A stretch of DNA of 11,571 bases from Candidatus Omnitrophota bacterium (GCA_016789035.1 JAEUSC010000013.1:1-11571); one strand, 5' to 3'. Counted from the first letter of the stretch, positions 1-7,097 are shown. The notes: generated from the sequence alone by a model not told the origin. Numbers and translations: made by a program.

Positions 1-417
1 AAACGGACAGGCTGCCAATTTCCGTTGTATTCTCCAAGAAGGTCCATTGGCAAAAAGCAGAGTGTCCTTTCCTGTCGCGCGCGCAATACCCGTCGACGGA
101 AGCGTGTCACGGTCAAACTGCCCGGGCTGATCGCCGGTCGCATGAAGAACGGCCTTGATGATTCCCGGATCGCGCGTCACCAAGATCGGCGCAAAACCTG
201 CGACTTGTAAATAACGATTGTGACGTGCCGGACCTTGTTCCTTGTCCACACTCCAGAAAAACGCTTCTAGAATTTTGATCGGTTGAGAATAATTCCAAGG
301 GTGAGGAAATGGCAAAGTCGGCCGTTTTGACCCTGGAGCAAACAACCTGACCCTCGAAGGCTTGCTGTCACCGTCGAAGGGATTGACGCCGGAAAGCTGT
401 CGCAACAAATGTCCCAT
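1..417 (-). CDS. Cytochrome P450, N-terminal 139 residues (cut by left window edge)
   Basis: An open frame runs from the ATG at 417-415 to base 1 with no stop, so the C-terminal part lies outside the window. The translation has the look of a P450 N-terminal region: beta-1-type segment FAPILVTRDPGIIKAVL (residues 75-91), then a segment ending LLFANGPSWRIQRKLAACPF (120-139). The latter contains the helix C WxxxR signature, W128 and R132, which in the family contacts a heme propionate. The oxygen-binding helix, ExxR and heme-cysteine motifs would come later and cannot be checked. No N-terminal membrane anchor is visible, so a soluble bacterial monooxygenase is likely. The ATG lies 10 bases after the phosphatase stop with no clear Shine-Dalgarno site, which suggests translation coupled to that gene. 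Substrate and redox partner are unknown. Family assignment is fairly firm; subfamily is not assignable. Confidence 0.82.
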   Translation of the reverse strand, partial: MGHLLRQLSGVNPFDGDSKPSRVRLFAPGSKRPTLPFPHPWNYSQPIKILEAFFWSVDKEQGPARHNRYLQVAGFAPILVTRDPGIIKAVLHATGDQPGQFDRDTLPSTGIARATGKDTLLFANGPSWRIQRKLAACPF

Positions 418-427
418 GGAAAAGAAT

Positions 428-1282
428 CTACGAATTCCCCACTTCTCTAATCTTGGAAGAAATGACCTTAAAATTGCGGGATGAACTTAAAAGAAAATGT
501 TCTTTTAGTTCACATGGTTTAACTTCCGTTTTAAATAAATCAAGGTCCAATTGATTCAGACGTTTTCCATCGCGGACACGGCGGAGCTCCAGTCCAGCCG
601 AATGGATACTCGGCCAGCAGCCTGCAAAATCCCATAACGACGAGCGCAAAAAACAACCGCAGCCGCGGCCGACCGTGGGCCATAACAGATTGACGACCGC
701 GCACGCTTGAATCATCACATGAAACTGCGGATCATCAAAAGCAAACTTACGAAAAAACGTGTCGTTGCAGAAAAAAATCGTCTGACTTGAAATGGTCTGA
801 TCGATGGGTGTGATGAGCTTCTTCTTAGCCTTTTTGGAGAAGGCGTGTTGAACAAAATATGATTTCTTCCCGTCACAAAAGAACAACTCATTTAGGACAG
901 GAAAATAGACAACTCCCATCCAAGGCTTAAGGTCCCTAAGCAACCCAATGGAAATTCCAAACGTGGGAACAGCATTCGCATATAGGCGCGTACCGTCAAT
1001 GGGATCTACCGACCAAATATACTTAGACTGGCTTAAACGCGTTTGATCCAGATATTGAATACTGGCCGGATCCTCTTCATCAATCAAAATGTGATCGGCC
1101 TGAGCCAAGATCGGCTTGAGCATCTTATGTGCCAAGCGGGAAACTGCACGATCTGTATCGGTCACGATGGTTTTGTCCGATTTAAGGCAAGGATGACTTT
1201 TATCTATATTTTTGATGGCAATATCGCCACCTAAGCGCACAAAACGCAACATGAGATCAAGATAGTCGGGAGATTTAAACAT
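428..1282 (-). CDS. Inositol-monophosphatase-family phosphatase
   Basis: The 284-residue protein has the full metal site of the lithium-sensitive phosphatase superfamily (inositol monophosphatase, histidinol-phosphatase HisN, CysQ). These are the SDKTIVTDTD segment (residues 35-44), the acidic pair E69-E70, the WSVDPIDGT motif (90-98, metal ligands D93 and D96) and a late WDFAG motif with D218. Length is close to the family norm of about 260-280. It would hydrolyse a small phosphomonoester with Mg2+ in the cytoplasm; the true substrate (inositol phosphate, histidinol phosphate or 3'-phosphoadenosine phosphates) cannot be told from these motifs. After the DGT motif the usual N-F is replaced by R-L, a small departure. 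It lies 35 bases after the FIST gene and 10 bases before the P450 gene. No strong Shine-Dalgarno site is seen before the ATG at 1282; the nearest AAAGG is about 20 bases upstream. Confidence 0.87.
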   Translation of the reverse strand: MFKSPDYLDLMLRFVRLGGDIAIKNIDKSHPCLKSDKTIVTDTDRAVSRLAHKMLKPILAQADHILIDEEDPASIQYLDQTRLSQSKYIWSVDPIDGTRLYANAVPTFGISIGLLRDLKPWMGVVYFPVLNELFFCDGKKSYFVQHAFSKKAKKKLITPIDQTISSQTIFFCNDTFFRKFAFDDPQFHVMIQACAVVNLLWPTVGRGCGCFLRSSLWDFAGCWPSIHSAGLELRRVRDGKRLNQLDLDLFKTEVKPCELKEHFLLSSSRNFKVISSKIREVGNS

Positions 1283-1317
1283 AGTAGACCGAATTGAAAC
1301 CTTTACTAAATGGATGG

Positions 1318-2511
1318 TTATTTTTTATCGTTAGTCAAATCCTGATCATCAGGTTCATAAAATAGAGCAATACTATTTGTAAATCCATGCAGAAAATTTA
1401 AGCCGCCCACCGGTCCGATTTCACCCGCACAAAAGAATCCCGCGGCGCTCAGAGGACCAATGGTATTTTGGATCATCCGGATATCATGGTCTTGCACACC
1501 GAACAGATTATAACCTCGGCCATTGCATGAAAAGACAAAAGCTCCCGCCGGATGCCGATGACTCCATCGTTCTTTGTTAGCCTGCAGAAGTTCAATCAAA
1601 TCATCCTGGGCCGCGCGCGCGTCACGCAGGTGAAACTGGATGGTCTGTCCTGTCTGAATGTAATCCGCTATCGCTCCTGCCCCTGAGTTAGGATCAATAT
1701 CCATGACCCCACGAATTAGAAAATCACCCCGTTTGAACTGATGCTTGTATTCATTCATCGCCACCCCAACAAAGATGGCCTCTTGGGCCAGCTTACGATC
1801 ATACTCGTTGGCATGTTTCAAAACCTCTTTCAGGACTTCATAAAAGGGACGCCCCGCCAACTCATAAATAACATTCTCTTTAGCCTTGGTGACTATGTAT
1901 GTGGTGCCGACCGGGCGGCACCCTTGGGAAACGACCGTTTCGACAGCAACATTACCGGTCAAAACATACCCGATCAAACCCTCATCATAAATTTTGTTAT
2001 TTAAAATGATGGCATTCTCTCTGGCTTGATGACCGGCACTTGCCAACCCACCGACAATCCCGCATTTGGGGTAAGCGTGATTGATGAGATCTAAAAATTG
2101 CGCCGGATCAAACAAAAACGGATCAGGCATGACCAAAAAAACCGGCTTTTCATGGGGGTAGATTTCAAAAAACTTATAAACATCTTCGGATTTCTGAAAT
2201 TCATCCAGTTGGGATTGATCCAGATAAAAAGGTTTAATATCGACATCCGGAAGGCGGGCCAGCAAAAGTGATGCCGCAGGCTGATATTCGATTTCTCTCT
2301 GGCTGCCGATAACACCGGCGCAGGTAACGCACAAAAAATTCTTAATTTTAATACGTGATTCCACCTGCTGATACACAGACTTGGCATCATACGGCTGCAT
2401 TGGATTTACAAATAAAACGGCAAGATCAAATTCTCCGGAGACGCCGGTTAAAAGCTGATCAACAATCTTTGTTTTGGTGGTTGTGTCGGCCAAACGGCTG
2501 ATAAATTCCAT
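1318..2511 (-). CDS. FIST-domain (FIST N + FIST C) sensory-type protein
   Basis: The protein matches the FIST family (F-box and intracellular signal transduction), whose members are thought to bind small ligands such as amino acids and often feed into signalling. The N-terminal FIST domain spans about residues 5-190, with FDLAVLFVNP early and GIVGGLASAG near its end. The FIST_C domain follows, with RGDFLIRGVMDIDP, FVFSCNGRGYNLFG and GFFCAGEIGPVGG near the C terminus. The frame is open to a start at 2619, but the ATG at 2511 is preferred. It is preceded by AAGGAAG at 2521-2515 with a 5-base spacer after AAGGA, and it starts where the family homology starts; the 2619 start would overlap the upstream gene by 44 bases. 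The result is 397 residues. No kinase, GGDEF or methyl-accepting output domain is attached, and no response partner is nearby. Downstream come the phosphatase and P450 genes. Confidence 0.88.
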   Translation of the reverse strand: MEFISRLADTTTKTKIVDQLLTGVSGEFDLAVLFVNPMQPYDAKSVYQQVESRIKIKNFLCVTCAGVIGSQREIEYQPAASLLLARLPDVDIKPFYLDQSQLDEFQKSEDVYKFFEIYPHEKPVFLVMPDPFLFDPAQFLDLINHAYPKCGIVGGLASAGHQARENAIILNNKIYDEGLIGYVLTGNVAVETVVSQGCRPVGTTYIVTKAKENVIYELAGRPFYEVLKEVLKHANEYDRKLAQEAIFVGVAMNEYKHQFKRGDFLIRGVMDIDPNSGAGAIADYIQTGQTIQFHLRDARAAQDDLIELLQANKERWSHRHPAGAFVFSCNGRGYNLFGVQDHDIRMIQNTIGPLSAAGFFCAGEIGPVGGLNFLHGFTNSIALFYEPDDQDLTNDKK

Positions 2512-2575
2512 CGTCTTCCTTTCGAAGACCTCATTATAGTTACTTTCATGGAAAAATCCAACCCATGATTTTTGC

Positions 2576-3175
2576 CTACCGCTCGAGAATCTCAAACTCA
2601 GATACCCATACAACTTCACAAGACCCTGCTCCCGTGTCCGTCCGGCTCAGGGACGAATTCCATCGCCACCCATCAGATTTTGTAATATTAACCAGATACC
2701 CTTTGAAAGAAATCACATTCCCTTTTTTTGCCTGCTTTAATGCCTTTTCAATTTCCTTATTCGCCGGAATCATGTGCATGTTCCCGCTGTGGGAAACAAT
2801 CACACTTTGATCGATCAAAGATTTTTGATAGTAAAAGAAATACCATCGCACACCCTGAGAAACCGAAATGTTCTTTAGCACTGTTCCATCCGACATCGGG
2901 CCCCAACCCAACGCCAAGTCCACAGGGGCTAATTTTGCCTCTTCTCCCCAGAAATAGTGCCGGTCGCTTAACACCAAAGCCTTGATTTCAAAGGTTGCCA
3001 CAGGATGGATGGTGTAATTCAAAAACGAGAACGCTTTAAGGGACTGATCAATGACCTGCCGCGGTTCATTGGGAGCAACAACGCCTGGTTCAAATTTCCC
3101 CCGGTTAACACTCCAATGATGGCAGGAAAACGCGATGAATAAAGCAACGCCAATGATTAAGTAATCTTTACGCAT
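2576..3175 (-). CDS. Exported or membrane-anchored protein of unknown function
   Basis: I do not recognise a named family. The 199-residue product starts with Met-Arg-Lys and a hydrophobic stretch (about residues 5-17), then Cys18 and a soluble remainder, as expected for a secreted or N-terminally anchored periplasmic protein. The Cys18 context (AFSC) is a poor lipobox, so lipoprotein status is doubtful. The soluble part is rich in Trp, Tyr and His and contains SHSGNMHMIPA, GYLVNI, DGWRWNSSLSRTDTGAG and CEVVWV, which look like conserved blocks. A compact domain is likely; the GYLVNI region reads like a beta-barrel strand. The start is strongly supported: GGGGGAGG lies 7 bases before the ATG. 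It sits between the redoxin (41 bases upstream) and FIST genes on the same strand, and its SD lies inside a hairpin described separately. Reality of the gene is firm, function is not. Confidence 0.8.
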   Translation of the reverse strand: MRKDYLIIGVALFIAFSCHHWSVNRGKFEPGVVAPNEPRQVIDQSLKAFSFLNYTIHPVATFEIKALVLSDRHYFWGEEAKLAPVDLALGWGPMSDGTVLKNISVSQGVRWYFFYYQKSLIDQSVIVSHSGNMHMIPANKEIEKALKQAKKGNVISFKGYLVNITKSDGWRWNSSLSRTDTGAGSCEVVWVSEFEILER

Positions 3176-3181
3176 TTAAAA

Positions 3182-3208
3182 ACCTCCCCCACCCGGTGTG
3201 AGGGAGGT
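3182..3208 (-). terminator. Hairpin: intrinsic terminator that also masks the next ribosome binding site
   Basis: Seen directly: ACCTCCC (3182-3188) pairs with GGGAGGT (3202-3208). After one C/A mismatch, CAC (3190-3192) pairs with GTG (3198-3200), leaving the 5-base loop CCGGT. Read on the minus strand, the stem is followed by five T residues (3182-3178; the first also closes the stem) and then AAATG, the start of the exported-protein gene. It begins 8 bases after the redoxin stop. GC-rich stem plus U-tract fits a Rho-independent terminator. The 3' arm also holds the GGGGGAGG Shine-Dalgarno site, paired to a CCTCCC that mimics the anti-SD of 16S rRNA. Inference: partial termination and translational masking, possibly opened by ribosomes finishing the redoxin gene. 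Confidence 0.65.
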
Positions 3209-3216
3209 AGAAATGG

Positions 3217-3771
3217 TTAATTAGTCCGCCATTTGATAGAACATCCCATGGAAGGTCGTTGTTTGGGATCAATGGCAATTCCCGCGGCCATATTGTTCAT
3301 GGCTTCTTTTAACTCCTCGCGGGTCACAGCATCTTCATCTTTCCAATTATCATCAATGCGACCATGATAAACGAGCTCTTTATTTTTATTAAATAAATAG
3401 ATATCGGGCGTACATTGGGCACGAAACGCACGGGCCACATCCTGGCTTTCATCAACCAGATAAGGAAATTCAATATTCAATTCTTTAATTTTCTCGAGCA
3501 TTTTAGGCGGCGAATCATCAGGAAATTCAGGATTGATATTGGGATTGATTGCAACCGCACCCACGCGCATACCCTTGGCATAAGTCGCCAGGCGAATCAC
3601 CCGGGGCCAGACCGCCAACGCATAGGGGCAATGATTACACGTAAAAATCACGAGCAAACCTCTCTCTGCAAAAAGTTCAGCCGTTTTATATGCCTTACCG
3701 TTAGGATCTTTGAGTTCAAATTCAGGAACTTTCGTTCCCAGTGGAATTTTAATGGATTCTAGTAACGCCAT
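3217..3771 (-). CDS. Redoxin, peroxiredoxin-like family with CNHCP motif (AhpC/TSA superfamily)
   Basis: A 184-residue thioredoxin-fold protein of the peroxiredoxin-like 1 group. The active-site segment is VIFTCNHCPYA (residues 41-51), a CxxC pair C45/C48 at the start of helix 1. The opposite loop holds CTPD with the expected cis-proline P122. The pattern PYLVDESQDVARAF, YHGRIDD and a C-terminal GCSIKW is typical of this group and of its normal full length. No signal peptide is seen, so it should be cytoplasmic. The family is expected to do thiol-disulfide or peroxide chemistry, but its substrate is poorly defined; cysteines C120 and C177 could also take part. The start is well supported by AAAGGAG (3784-3778), 6 bases before the ATG. 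A sigma70-like promoter of its own lies at 3860-3832, so it probably begins the left-hand minus-strand unit. Confidence 0.92.
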   Translation of the reverse strand: MALLESIKIPLGTKVPEFELKDPNGKAYKTAELFAERGLLVIFTCNHCPYALAVWPRVIRLATYAKGMRVGAVAINPNINPEFPDDSPPKMLEKIKELNIEFPYLVDESQDVARAFRAQCTPDIYLFNKNKELVYHGRIDDNWKDEDAVTREELKEAMNNMAAGIAIDPKQRPSMGCSIKWRTN

Positions 3772-3831
3772 TGTGTTCTCCTTTACTTATACAGACTCTT
3801 GTCTATGGATATTAAGGCATCAAGCCGGCCT

Positions 3832-3860
3832 ATACTACAGGCGGTCCAGGCAGCCGTCAA
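3832..3860 (-). promoter_or_regulatory. Putative sigma70 promoter for the redoxin gene
   Basis: On the minus strand TTGACG (3860-3855) is followed after 17 bases by TAGTAT (3837-3832). The -35 matches consensus at five of six positions and the -10 at four. The -35 starts 8 bases after the stop codon of the membrane glycosyltransferase gene, in the only sizeable gap (97 bases) of the minus-strand run. A start near 3825 would leave a leader of about 54 bases. This would make redoxin the first gene of a separate unit, though read-through from the glycan operon is possible since I see no strong terminator in the gap. Confidence 0.5.
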
Positions 3861-3868
3861 GTGGGCGC

Positions 3869-5029
3869 TTAGCGAATGACATGGGTAAACGTCCCTGAAG
3901 CCAAAATGGTGATATATGTTTTGAATATCCGAACGAAAAGAATCCCTCCCGCCGCCAGCCAGAGATTCACACGGGTCCACGGTTGCGCATGTTTTGTCCA
4001 GTTCGAAACATCCCGAAGCATCAAGGCTATCGAAACCGCGGTCACCGGCGTCAGGAACAGGAAATACCGGCTATTGACCGAAAACCCTTCCGGCCCCGGG
4101 CCAGCCTTCCACTTGAGGAACCCAAGGATCGAAAGCCCCATGGCAACCATCACACCGGCGAATGAAAAAAAATTGGCACACAAAAACATCCACGGCTCTT
4201 TGAGCGCCTCTTTCCTCAAAGCGATAACAGCCAGTAAATAAACAACAAAGAAACCCCAGAATTCTAACGGAACGTTGTCCGTTATCAAACCCACAACGTC
4301 CGGAAAAAACCAAAACTTAAACTTCGGGGCACGCGCATAATAAAAGCCGCCAATGACAATCGGTAATCCAGCTAGAAAGACATACGGCAGGACGCGGCGC
4401 CGGTCAAACATCCACAAGAGCAGACAGGCCGCAGCCGCCTGCAGCATTCCGAAAGTGATGGTCAGACTTAATAGCGTGTGGACCACAGCCAGACCAGCCC
4501 AGGCTTTCACGCCCTCTCTTTTATGGCGGACAACATCCAAAAATAGAACCGATTGAAGGACCGTCAACAGAAACCACGGCGCGTATGGCCTCGCCTCAGT
4601 CCAATGCAGCCAGGTTGACGGAACAGACAGAACCGCCAGAAGAACGAATAGAGCCCAGCCTACGGAAAAATGAAACGAGAAATAATAAAACAAAACCGCC
4701 AACGCTGCCGCCATACACACATTCGGCAACATCCGCAAATCCACCTGCGCTTTGGTGTCATAAACAAACCAGTCTCCTCTCCACGTCTGCTCTAAACGGA
4801 AACCGAAGACATCACAGATGGCTTTCTGGATCACATAAAATAAAGGAGAATTGTTCCCCTCAACAACACGGCCCTTCCAAATGTCTGAATAGGAGAAACT
4901 CGTCAGCGCATTGGCCTGTGTGTAAAGCTCATCATTCCACAAAGGACGGACGCGCGAAAGTTCAAGACCGACGGCCAACGTGGCGAGACCAATAAGGATC
5001 GATAAAATGAGGCATCCCTTCATGCGCAT
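3869..5029 (-). CDS. Multi-pass GT-C-type membrane glycosyltransferase (PMT/ArnT-like)
   Basis: A 386-residue, very hydrophobic protein with about ten or eleven predicted membrane helices. After the first helix comes WNDELY (residues 31-36). An acidic D-E pair in the first outer loop is the hallmark of GT-C enzymes, where an acidic residue serves as catalytic base or binds metal. EGNNSPLFYVI (57-67) and a later TEARPYAPW further resemble the ArnT/PMT-like superfamily. Such enzymes take a sugar from a polyprenyl-phosphate donor on the outer face of the membrane and pass it to lipid, glycan or protein. It is shorter than ArnT or PMT (usually over 500 residues) and ends right after the last helix, with no large periplasmic domain. 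The ATG is 3 bases after the TPR gene stop, with GGAAAG about 10 bases upstream, so coupled translation is likely; a second ATG two codons later (5023) is possible. It is the last gene of the glycan operon. Confidence 0.8.
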   Translation of the reverse strand: MRMKGCLILSILIGLATLAVGLELSRVRPLWNDELYTQANALTSFSYSDIWKGRVVEGNNSPLFYVIQKAICDVFGFRLEQTWRGDWFVYDTKAQVDLRMLPNVCMAAALAVLFYYFSFHFSVGWALFVLLAVLSVPSTWLHWTEARPYAPWFLLTVLQSVLFLDVVRHKREGVKAWAGLAVVHTLLSLTITFGMLQAAAACLLLWMFDRRRVLPYVFLAGLPIVIGGFYYARAPKFKFWFFPDVVGLITDNVPLEFWGFFVVYLLAVIALRKEALKEPWMFLCANFFSFAGVMVAMGLSILGFLKWKAGPGPEGFSVNSRYFLFLTPVTAVSIALMLRDVSNWTKHAQPWTRVNLWLAAGGILFVRIFKTYITILASGTFTHVIR

Positions 5030-5032
5030 AAA

Positions 5033-5674
5033 TCAAAAACTTTCCAATCTTATAAGGCTCTGATCAGCAAACGACTGACCGGTTGTCAAACAGTACTGGT
5101 TTGCCACCATCAATTGATACGCTTGTTCGTAAACGCGTTTGATCTGGGCTTCCACAGCCAGGGCATATCGCTCGGCTTTGGTTTCCATTATAAGCGCATA
5201 AAGCCGCTTAGAGATTAGAATGAACATTAACGAAGACTGAGGATCTGATGTCATAACCTTTTGTGCTTCCTCTAAACTTTTATCATATTGCTTCGCCTTA
5301 AAATACACTACGGCAAGATTGTAATGAAACCCGAAAAACTGCGGCACCTGATTTATAGCTTTGGTGTATGCATCTATGGCCGCAGGATAATCATTTAACT
5401 GTGCATAACAAAAACCTGCCAGACCCCACGCATCCGGCTTCTGAGGCTCCATATGAATAAGAGCATGGGCATAGTTAAGATACGCCTTTACTCTCCGCTG
5501 ATCCAAAGGCTTGTTTGCCTCAACAGCTGCGACAATATCATCAAACGCATTGGGGGCCACCTCCATAAACGCACGCAGGCGCGCTTGCCGGTACTCAGCC
5601 TGGAGGGACGCGCACTGCCAAAATACGCAGCCCACAATGGCAAAGGTGACAAAAAGATTAAAAACTGTTTTCAT
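5033..5674 (-). CDS. Membrane-anchored TPR-repeat protein
   Basis: A 213-residue protein with one N-terminal hydrophobic segment (about residues 4-18, after Met-Lys) and tetratricopeptide repeats. The clearest repeats lie at about residues 82-113 (AWGLAGFCYAQLNDYPAAIDAY) and 115-147 (FHYNLAVVYFKAKQYDKSLEEA), each with the G/A, Y and P spacing of the family. A weaker one precedes them around 62-80. It is probably held in the inner membrane with the repeats in the periplasm, acting as a protein-binding scaffold; no catalytic motif is seen. The frame is open to 5767, but the ATG at 5674 is chosen because it puts the hydrophobic anchor at the N terminus and lies 4 bases after the preceding stop. 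The longer form would overlap the fusion gene by 89 bases. Similar small TPR proteins often sit in glycan clusters; the partner here could be the adjoining GT-C enzyme, but that is inference. Confidence 0.8.
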   Translation of the reverse strand: MKTVFNLFVTFAIVGCVFWQCASLQAEYRQARLRAFMEVAPNAFDDIVAAVEANKPLDQRRVKAYLNYAHALIHMEPQKPDAWGLAGFCYAQLNDYPAAIDAYTKAINQVPQFFGFHYNLAVVYFKAKQYDKSLEEAQKVMTSDPQSSLMFILISKRLYALIMETKAERYALAVEAQIKRVYEQAYQLMVANQYCLTTGQSFADQSLIRLESF

Positions 5675-5678
5675 AACT

Positions 5679-7079
5679 TCAAATGAACTTGATCTTGCGC
5701 ATGGCAAAGGCGCACATCTGCAGCAAAAGCCAACCATGACGGAATCGCTGGATTTGCGTTGTGCCATAACTGCGGCTTTTGTATCGAATGGGAAGCTCTA
5801 CGACTTTTAGGTTCAGTTTGATCGCGCCAAAAATAAGATCGAAATCACCAAACGGGTCAAAATCACCGAAGTATTTTCGATTTGCGACCAGATCCAAGTA
5901 CTGTTTTCGAAACATGACTTTTGTGCCGCACAACGTGTCCTTGAATCTCTGTCCCAACAGCCAGGTAAAAAACAAGCTGAAGAATTTATTGCCCAGCAGA
6001 TTCAAAAACCGCATGGCTTCGTCCTCCATGGGATAGACCAGACGACAGCCGTTAATGAATTCTCCGTGCCCTTCTTTTATGGCCTGGTAAAACTTGGGCA
6101 ATTCCTCGGGAGCAACCGTTAAATCGGCATCCAAAATCATCAAAATATCATATTGTGCATGTTCAAATCCCAAACGGACGGCGTCCCCTTTCCCAATTCC
6201 TTTTTGTTTCAAAAGCGTGATCTTTTTGTCAGGATTTTCCCTAATGACCCGCTCGACTTCTTCATAAGTCCCGTCCTTTGACCCGCCTTCGACAAAAATA
6301 AACTCCTGTTTCAAACCAAACTGGGGCGTTCGGCTGATGGCGGCAGGAATGTTTCCTTTCTCATTGCGGCACGGAACAATAATCGAAACTGAAAACTCTT
6401 TTTCCGGGGGAAGAATGGCTCGAGCCACAACAAAATGATTAAGAGTAAGGGCATTTATGACAGGAAGTTTCGCAACAAATTTATTTAATAAATAGCTTAC
6501 GCCCCAGATATATCGGGGAAAAAGAATGCACCGTTCGGATTTGATGGGATCAAAACCAGCCAGCAAAAGAAAATTGCAAATGTCATTATGTGTGATCCAA
6601 TTTTGAAGCTTCTGCGGGATCTTGGCCCGGATCTTTTCTCCGGCCTTTAGAATGTACTGCCAAAAATAGCTGTAATATTCAATGACAATGCGTGTATCCG
6701 GCGTACAAAACGTCCGCAAAGATTCCAAAAAACCCTGAATGTCTTCCAGCTCGCCTAACAAACCCGACAGAATGATATAGTCAAATTTTTCGGTTGTCTT
6801 AAAATCGGAGATCGTGGATTCGTAGAACTTTAAGGAAGGATATTTCTGACGGGCAATGGCGATACACTTTCCGCTTAAATCAATTCCAACGCCCAACGAT
6901 GGCTTTAACGTATTGAGCAAATCTCCGGTCGAACAGCCAACCTCAAGGACTTTCTTGCCTTCCGGTATCAAATATCGATACTGCTGTTCTAAGAGCGAAT
7001 AGTAGTACTTGTTTCTTGCCCGGTATTTATCGCGTTCGGGAGCAAGAGCGTCATAATGCTGCTTAATTTCTAACTGCAT
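5679..7079 (-). CDS. Fusion of class I SAM methyltransferase and family 2 glycosyltransferase
   Basis: One uninterrupted 466-codon frame carries two enzymes. Residues 1 to about 225 are a class I SAM-dependent methyltransferase, with motif I VLEVGCSTGD (44-53) and the ribose-binding acidic motif GIDLS (65-69). Residues about 229-466 are a GT-A-fold glycosyltransferase of family 2, similar to dolichol/polyprenyl-phosphate sugar synthases. They show VSIIVPCRNEKGNI (230-243), EGGSKDGT (263-270), KGIGKGDAVRLGF (293-305), the nucleotide-sugar/metal motif DAD (317-319) and DTLCGTKVMFR (381-391). No clear C-terminal membrane pair is seen, so the form is closer to soluble DPM1 than to GtrB. Such methyltransferase-GT2 fusions are known. 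The likely role is to load a sugar onto a lipid carrier or glycan and methylate the sugar or a related intermediate; donor and acceptor are unknown. The gene starts 18 bases after the carbamoyltransferase stop. Confidence 0.88.
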   Translation of the reverse strand: MQLEIKQHYDALAPERDKYRARNKYYYSLLEQQYRYLIPEGKKVLEVGCSTGDLLNTLKPSLGVGIDLSGKCIAIARQKYPSLKFYESTISDFKTTEKFDYIILSGLLGELEDIQGFLESLRTFCTPDTRIVIEYYSYFWQYILKAGEKIRAKIPQKLQNWITHNDICNFLLLAGFDPIKSERCILFPRYIWGVSYLLNKFVAKLPVINALTLNHFVVARAILPPEKEFSVSIIVPCRNEKGNIPAAISRTPQFGLKQEFIFVEGGSKDGTYEEVERVIRENPDKKITLLKQKGIGKGDAVRLGFEHAQYDILMILDADLTVAPEELPKFYQAIKEGHGEFINGCRLVYPMEDEAMRFLNLLGNKFFSLFFTWLLGQRFKDTLCGTKVMFRKQYLDLVANRKYFGDFDPFGDFDLIFGAIKLNLKVVELPIRYKSRSYGTTQIQRFRHGWLLLQMCAFAMRKIKFI

Positions 7080-7097
7080 AACGTCCGGTGACCGGGC

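Noticed and set aside
113..298. 61-codon minus-strand frame near the left end
   Set aside because: It is an out-of-frame shadow of the P450 coding frame, which shows recognisable family motifs over the same bases.
2512..2619. Longer N terminus for the FIST protein, starting at 2619
   Set aside because: No ribosome site supports it, it overlaps the upstream gene by 44 bases, and FIST homology begins after the ATG at 2511, which has a good Shine-Dalgarno site.
3120..3125. Lipoprotein box at Cys18 of the exported protein
   Set aside because: The context AFSC has Phe at -2 and Ala at -3, a poor lipobox; a plain signal peptide or anchor is as likely.
3789..3806. Imperfect inverted repeat AGAC-TCTT-GTCT in the redoxin leader
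   Set aside because: Four base pairs can arise by chance and the flanks do not extend the pairing.
5675..5767. Longer N terminus for the TPR protein, starting at 5767
   Set aside because: It would overlap the fusion gene by 89 bases and bury the hydrophobic anchor inside the chain; the ATG at 5674 gives a normal anchored protein.
7080..7097. Interrupted palindrome CCGGTGACCGG between the carbamoyltransferase and fusion genes
   Set aside because: The stem is only about 4 bp with a 3-base loop and has no U-tract, so neither a terminator nor a riboswitch is supported.
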